In this document: positions 59,777 through 64,000 of the stretch, piece by piece
Numbering within the stretch: the first letter of the stretch is position 1
How the letters are laid out: each line of letters starts with the position of its first letter
Origin: Thioalkalivibrio sp. ALMg11
GTDB lineage: Bacteria > Pseudomonadota > Gammaproteobacteria > Ectothiorhodospirales > Ectothiorhodospiraceae
Assembly (NCBI RefSeq): GCF_000377905.1
Contig: NZ_KB898871.1
Span: 159,001-223,000 of the forward strand
Length of the DNA: 64,000 bases
Reading direction: 5' to 3'
Notes under the pieces: model-generated
Database searches by the model: none
Seen by the model: the letters and a program-made list of their open reading frames with translations, nothing else
Told to the model about the DNA's origin: nothing
Made by a program: the position numbers and the translations under genes

Positions 59777-61064
59777 CCACGATCACCGTGACCATCGCTT
59801 CCGGGTTGATGCGCTCGCGCAGCCGGGCGTTCAAGTGGTCCAGCTCGACCGCCTCAATGCGCTCGATGTAACGCTCCAGATAATCCAGCGGCAGGTCGTA
59901 GAAGGCCATCATCCCGAGCAGGCCGACGATGTCGCTGTTCGAGGCCAGCGACAGCGGGAAGCTGTTGACCACGTTCTCGCGCGAGGCCTCCAGCTCATCG
60001 GCATCGATACCCTCGGCATGCCAGCGCTCGAGTTCCTCGCGCAGCGCGGCCACCGCCTCGTCCGCCTGATCGACCCCGGTCTGCATCCCGATACGGAAGG
60101 GGCCCTCGACCGCCATGGGCTGAAAGCGGCTGCTGACCGAATAGGCCAGCCCGCGCGCGCTGCGAATCTCCAGGAACAGGCGCGAGATAAAGCCGCCCCC
60201 GCCGAAGGCATGGTTGGCCAGGGTCAGGGCATAGTGGTCATCCTCGCCGCGGCGCAGGGTCGGGGCCCCCATGTGGATATGGGCCTGCTCGGAAGGGAAG
60301 TCGATACGCTCCTCGACCGGTTCCTCGCGCGGCTCCACCGCGGGCAGCGGTTCCACCGCCGGGCCCTGCGGCAACGCGGCGGAGATCCGCGCCGCCACCG
60401 CCTCGGCCTCTTCGCGGTTCAGCCCGCCAGTGATCGCCAGGGCGCCGTTGGCCGTGGTGTAGTGGCGCTCGTAGAACGCGCGGGCATCCTCGGGCTGCAG
60501 CGCCTCCAGGGTATCGCGCTCGCCGCCCGGCCAGTTGGCGTAGGGGTGATCGCCATACATCAGCTCGTAGAAGCGCCGGGTGGCGACACTCCCGGGATCC
60601 TGGCGCTCGCGCTGCAGCCCCTGCAGGGCCTGGCGCCGGGTGCGTTCGAAATCGGCCTCCGGGAAGGCCGGCTCGGCCAGGACCGCGGCCATGGTCTCCA
60701 GCGCCGCGTCCATCCAGTCCGGTTCGGTCAGGCTGCGCAGGCTGACGATGGCCATGTCGCGCAGGGCCGTGGTACTGAACTGCGCGCCCACCGACTCGAA
60801 ACCCTCGGCCAGCGCGTCCGCATCCATCTCCGCCGTGCCATGCCGCAGGGCGCTGCTGGTCAGCGAGGCCAGGCCATGCTGGTCGCCGTCGCGCGAGGCC
60901 CCGCCGTCGAAGGTCAGGCGCAGATCGACCATCGGCAGATCCGGCGCCGCCACGTACAGCACGCGCAGCCCCTCGTCGGTCTCCCATTCCTCGATCTCCA
61001 CCGCCTGGGCCGGCAGCGCCAGCGCCAGCAGCCCGACCAGGGCCATCAGGAATCCCGTTCGCAT
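59763..61064 (-). CDS. M16-family peptidase homologue lacking the zinc motif
   Basis: 433 residues with a signal peptide (start at 61064 preceded by GGGAG; 61082 is an alternative). The position equivalent to HxxEH reads GLASLTSSALRHGT, so the zinc ligands are absent. It is the non-catalytic partner subunit of a two-chain M16B protease, with the catalytic chain encoded just upstream. Periplasmic. Confidence 0.9.
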   Translation of the reverse strand: MRTGFLMALVGLLALALPAQAVEIEEWETDEGLRVLYVAAPDLPMVDLRLTFDGGASRDGDQHGLASLTSSALRHGTAEMDADALAEGFESVGAQFSTTALRDMAIVSLRSLTEPDWMDAALETMAAVLAEPAFPEADFERTRRQALQGLQRERQDPGSVATRRFYELMYGDHPYANWPGGERDTLEALQPEDARAFYERHYTTANGALAITGGLNREEAEAVAARISAALPQGPAVEPLPAVEPREEPVEERIDFPSEQAHIHMGAPTLRRGEDDHYALTLANHAFGGGGFISRLFLEIRSARGLAYSVSSRFQPMAVEGPFRIGMQTGVDQADEAVAALREELERWHAEGIDADELEASRENVVNSFPLSLASNSDIVGLLGMMAFYDLPLDYLERYIERIEAVELDHLNARLRERINPEAMVTVIVGGQE

Positions 61065-61081
61065 CGGTTTGTCTCCCGTCA

Positions 61082-62494
61082 TTACATGCCCCCCGCGGTA
61101 TCGCCATAGGGTTCTACCGCGCCCGGATCGGGCGGGTCGTCGCCATCCAGGGGCTGCGGATCGAGAATGCCGACCGTGCGTCGTTCCGGCACGAGGTACT
61201 CGCGCACCACGCGCTGCACATCCTCGGCGGTCACCGCACGCACGCGCTCGACGAAGCGATCGCCTTCCTGCCAGCCGACGCCGATGGTCTGCAGCATGCC
61301 CAGCTGGAAGGCCTGGGAGCGCACCGAGTCACGCTGGTACACCTCGGAGGCGATCACCCGCGCCTGCACCCGTTCCAGTTCGCTGTCGCTGACCGGCTCG
61401 TCCTTCAGACGCTCCACCTGCTCCAGCAGGGCCGCCTCCAACGTCTCCACATCCGTGGCAGCGGTGGGCACCGCCGCAATCATGAACAGGTCATCCAGCC
61501 GGCTGAACGGGCTGTAGCGGGCCGATGTCGCGCCGGCCAGTTCCTCGCCACGCACGATCTCGCGGGCAAAGCGCGAGGCCTCACCGGAATCCAGGATCCC
61601 GGCCGCCACCATCAGCGCGTAGACATCCACCGGATCGTCCACGGTGTTCAGAACCGGCGTCTTCCAGCCCATTAGCAGGTAGGGCAGCTCCGCGGGCGCC
61701 TCGACGGTAATACGGCGCTCGCCCTTCTGCGGCGTCTCGGAGCGGGGCTTCGTGTCGGGCAGCTCGCCGGCCGGGATCGCGCCGAAGTGCTCACGGGCAG
61801 CCTCGATGACCCGCTCGGCATCGACATCGCCGACCACCACGACCACCGCGTTGTTCGGATGGTAATAGCGGTCATACCACGCCTGGTTGTCTTCCAGGGT
61901 GTAGGCCTCGATATCGCTCATCCAGCCGATCACCGGATTGCCATAGGGATGATTGAAGAAGGCCGTGGCCATCAACTGCTCCCGCACCAGAGAATTGGGC
62001 TGGTCCTCCACGCGCAGACGGCGTTCCTCCTTTACAACGTTCAATTCCGGACGGAACTCGTCTTCCTGCAGCTTCAGGTGCTGCATGCGCTCCGCCTCCA
62101 TCGCCATCATGGTCTCCCAGTGATCACGCCCGATGATCTGGAAATAACCGGTGTAGTCACGGCCGGTAAAGGCGTTCTCGCGCCCGCCCAGACGCGAAAC
62201 GATGCGCGAGAACTCGCCGGGCTCGTACTGCTCGGTCCCACGAAACATCATGTGCTCCAGCATGTGCGAGATGCCGGTCACGCCGCTGTGCTCGTCGGCC
62301 GACCCGACCCGGTACCAGACCATGTTGGCCACCACCGGGGCACGCCGGTCCTCCAGCACCAGGACCGTCAGGCCGTTGTCCAGCGTGGTCTCGACCACCT
62401 TCGATTCGATCTCGGGCGCCGCGGCCAGGACCCCGACGGGCCAGGCAAAGGCAAGCGCCGTAACGAGCACTGTGACCAGGTTTTTACCGCGCAT
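61082..62494 (-). CDS. zinc-dependent M16 peptidase, catalytic subunit
   Basis: 470 residues. Signal peptide 1-25. Inverted zinc motif HMLEH at 77-81 and the distal Glu in the segment ~70 residues on. Probably forms a heterodimer with the next gene's product in the periplasm. Divergent from ftsY with about 56 bases between starts. Confidence 0.92.
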   Translation of the reverse strand: MRGKNLVTVLVTALAFAWPVGVLAAAPEIESKVVETTLDNGLTVLVLEDRRAPVVANMVWYRVGSADEHSGVTGISHMLEHMMFRGTEQYEPGEFSRIVSRLGGRENAFTGRDYTGYFQIIGRDHWETMMAMEAERMQHLKLQEDEFRPELNVVKEERRLRVEDQPNSLVREQLMATAFFNHPYGNPVIGWMSDIEAYTLEDNQAWYDRYYHPNNAVVVVVGDVDAERVIEAAREHFGAIPAGELPDTKPRSETPQKGERRITVEAPAELPYLLMGWKTPVLNTVDDPVDVYALMVAAGILDSGEASRFAREIVRGEELAGATSARYSPFSRLDDLFMIAAVPTAATDVETLEAALLEQVERLKDEPVSDSELERVQARVIASEVYQRDSVRSQAFQLGMLQTIGVGWQEGDRFVERVRAVTAEDVQRVVREYLVPERRTVGILDPQPLDGDDPPDPGAVEPYGDTAGGM

Positions 62495-62550
62495 GATTCA
62501 TGGATCCTCGTGCTAGCATTGGCGAACTCTTCTACTTGACCACATCGAGC

Positions 62551-63558
62551 ATGTTCGGTTTCCGCAAAAAGAAGTCCGAAGACCCGACCACCCCTGGCGC
62601 GGAGGCACCTGGCAGCGAGCCGGAAAAGCCCGCCCGCGGTGGCTGGTTCCAGCGGTTGCGCAAGGGCCTGGCCAAAACCGGGCAGGTCCTGGGCAGCGAT
62701 TTGGGATCGCTGCTCCGGCGCAAGATCGACGACGAACTGTTCGAGGAGCTTGAAGAACGCCTGCTCCTCGCGGACGTGGGCCTGGATGCGACCCAGCGGA
62801 TCATGGATCGTATCACCCGCGAGGTGAAACGCGGACAGCTGGATGATGCCGAGGCCCTGATGGACGCCCTCGAGGCGGCCATGATCGAAATCCTCGAACC
62901 GGTCTCGCGGCCTCTGGAAATCCCGCCCGCCGAGCGCCCGTTCTCGATCCTCGTCGTCGGCATCAACGGCGCCGGCAAGACCACCACCATTGGCAAACTG
63001 GCGCACCACCTCCACGCGGAGGATCGCTCGGTGCTGCTGGCGGCCGGCGATACCTTCCGCGCCGCAGCGGTGGAACAACTGCAGACCTGGGGCGAGCGCA
63101 ACGGCGCCCCGGTGATCGCCCAGGGCACCGGGGCCGATTCCGCCTCGGTGGTCTACGACGGCCTGCAGGCCGCGCAGGCGCGCGGCATCAACGTGATGAT
63201 TGCCGACACCGCCGGGCGCCTGCACACCCAGACCAACCTGATGGACGAGGTGCGCAAGGTAAAGCGCGTGATGGGGCGCCTCGACGAACACGCCCCGGAC
63301 GAGGTCCTGCTGGTGGTCGACGGCGGTACCGGCCAGAACGCCCTGAACCAGGCCCGTCAGTTTCACGAGGCCCTGGGCCTGACCGGAATCGTCGTGACCA
63401 AGCTGGACGGCACCGCCAAGGGCGGCGTGCTGTTCGCGCTGGCCGAACAGCTGGGCATTCCGGTGCGGTTCATCGGGGTCGGGGAGAAGGCCGAGGATCT
63501 GCAGGTCTTCGACGCGCGCGCCTTCGTGCGCGCCCTGCTCGGCCGCGACAGCGACTAA
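62551..63558 (+). CDS. ftsY: signal recognition particle receptor FtsY
   Basis: 335 residues from the ATG at 62551; an in-frame start at 62500 would sit where the promoter (TAGCAT, 62514-62519) is expected. A short acidic N-terminal A domain (about 50 residues, far shorter than in E. coli) is followed by the NG domains: GINGAGKTTT near residue 140, DTAGRLHTQ near 220, TKLDGTAKGG near 280. Targets SRP-bound ribosomes to the membrane. Confidence 0.96.
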   Translation: MFGFRKKKSEDPTTPGAEAPGSEPEKPARGGWFQRLRKGLAKTGQVLGSDLGSLLRRKIDDELFEELEERLLLADVGLDATQRIMDRITREVKRGQLDDAEALMDALEAAMIEILEPVSRPLEIPPAERPFSILVVGINGAGKTTTIGKLAHHLHAEDRSVLLAAGDTFRAAAVEQLQTWGERNGAPVIAQGTGADSASVVYDGLQAAQARGINVMIADTAGRLHTQTNLMDEVRKVKRVMGRLDEHAPDEVLLVVDGGTGQNALNQARQFHEALGLTGIVVTKLDGTAKGGVLFALAEQLGIPVRFIGVGEKAEDLQVFDARAFVRALLGRDSD

Positions 63559-63570
63559 CGTGCACACCGG

Positions 63571-64000
63571 ATGATTCGACTGCAACGCGTCACCAAGCGA
63601 TTCGGCAGCGCGTCAGAGGCGCTCAGCAACGTCAGCCTGCGCGTGGACCCGGGCGCGATGGCCTTCATCACCGGACCCTCCGGCGCCGGCAAGAGTACCC
63701 TGCTGCGCCTGATCGCCGGCCTGGAGCGCCCGACCCGCGGGCGCATCCGGGTCAACGGTCACGACCTCGACCGCCTCTCCAACCGCGCGATTCCCGGGTT
63801 TCGCCGCAGTATCGGGCTGGTGTTCCAGGATCACCGCCTGCTGTTCGACCGCCCGGTGTTCGACAACGTCGCGCTGCCGCTGGAGATCCTCGCCTACCGC
63901 CGCCCCGAGATGCGCAAGCGCGTGCGCGCCGCGCTCGACAAGGTCGGCCTGCTGCACAAGGAAGGGGTCAACCCGCGCACCCTGTCCGCGGGCGAACAAC
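63571..64000 (+). CDS. ftsE: cell-division ABC transporter ATPase FtsE, 3' end cut by window
   Basis: About 143 visible codons. Walker A GPSGAGKST near residue 36, Q-loop VFQDHRLLFD near 83, and the ABC signature starting LSAGEQ at the window edge (usually LSGGEQ). With FtsX it regulates septal peptidoglycan hydrolases. Twelve bases after ftsY, the standard ftsY-ftsE-ftsX order. Confidence 0.93.
   Translation, partial: MIRLQRVTKRFGSASEALSNVSLRVDPGAMAFITGPSGAGKSTLLRLIAGLERPTRGRIRVNGHDLDRLSNRAIPGFRRSIGLVFQDHRLLFDRPVFDNVALPLEILAYRRPEMRKRVRAALDKVGLLHKEGVNPRTLSAGEQ

Overview
The window is ordinary chromosomal DNA of a high-GC gammaproteobacterium. Gene content and order, the Calvin/glycolysis block, the acidic proteins and a BCCT osmolyte carrier fit an autotrophic haloalkaliphile of the Ectothiorhodospiraceae (Thioalkalivibrio-like). 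That placement is inference, because no rRNA or marker search was possible. I see no phage, transposase, CRISPR array, tRNA or rRNA.

Layout. 1-9.9 kb: partial lipase-like hydrolase, the trpE-gph-rpe operon, a cytochrome c, a lone CbiM-like membrane protein, an RsmC-like methyltransferase, purK-purE, purC-bioD and a SYLF protein. 10-17 kb (minus strand): fba, pyk, pgk, gapA and tkt, the shared core of glycolysis and the Calvin cycle. 17.4-21.8 kb (plus strand): the methyl cycle, metK, SAH riboswitch, ahcY and metF, then rsmE. 21.9-31.7 kb (minus): the Chp/Pil chemosensory system that controls type IV pili, pilG-pilH-pilI-pilJ-chpA-chpC-like, with no pilK or chpB. 31.8-40.6 kb (plus): gshB, an apbE/NusG-II/HepI cassette, tonB, yqgE, ruvX, pyrR, pyrB, an inactive pyrC homologue and pyrK. 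40.7-44.1 kb (minus): three PilT-type ATPases. 44.2-49.6 kb: yggS-proC, fructosamine kinase, truncated haemoglobin, Slt transglycosylase. 49.7-57.4 kb (minus): rluE, DUF1007, an Xni-like nuclease, mdh, malic enzyme, an M48 lipoprotein, a degenerate SNase protein, rpmE and a HIBADH-family oxidoreductase. 57.4-64 kb: BCCT carrier, rsmD, an M16 protease pair, then divergent ftsY and ftsE (cut by the window end).

The block from chpC to proC follows the gene order I know from Pseudomonas aeruginosa (proC-yggS-pilT-pilU ... pyrC'-pyrB-pyrR-ruvX-algH-tonB3-gshB-pilGHIJK-chpABC). The departures from it are the most informative parts: the apbE/NusG-II/HepI insertion between gshB and tonB, a third PilT-like gene and pyrK between pyrC' and pilU, and loss of the adaptation enzymes pilK and chpB.

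Regulatory and non-coding signals: a well-formed SAH riboswitch; a metK leader with two mutually exclusive hairpins; several sigma70-type promoters; intrinsic terminators after fba, cytochrome c and ahcY; three genes with a -10-like box six bases before an SD-less start codon (possible leaderless mRNAs); and a dispersed CACGAAG-rich repeat family that occurs three times, always as an inverted pair around a unique core.
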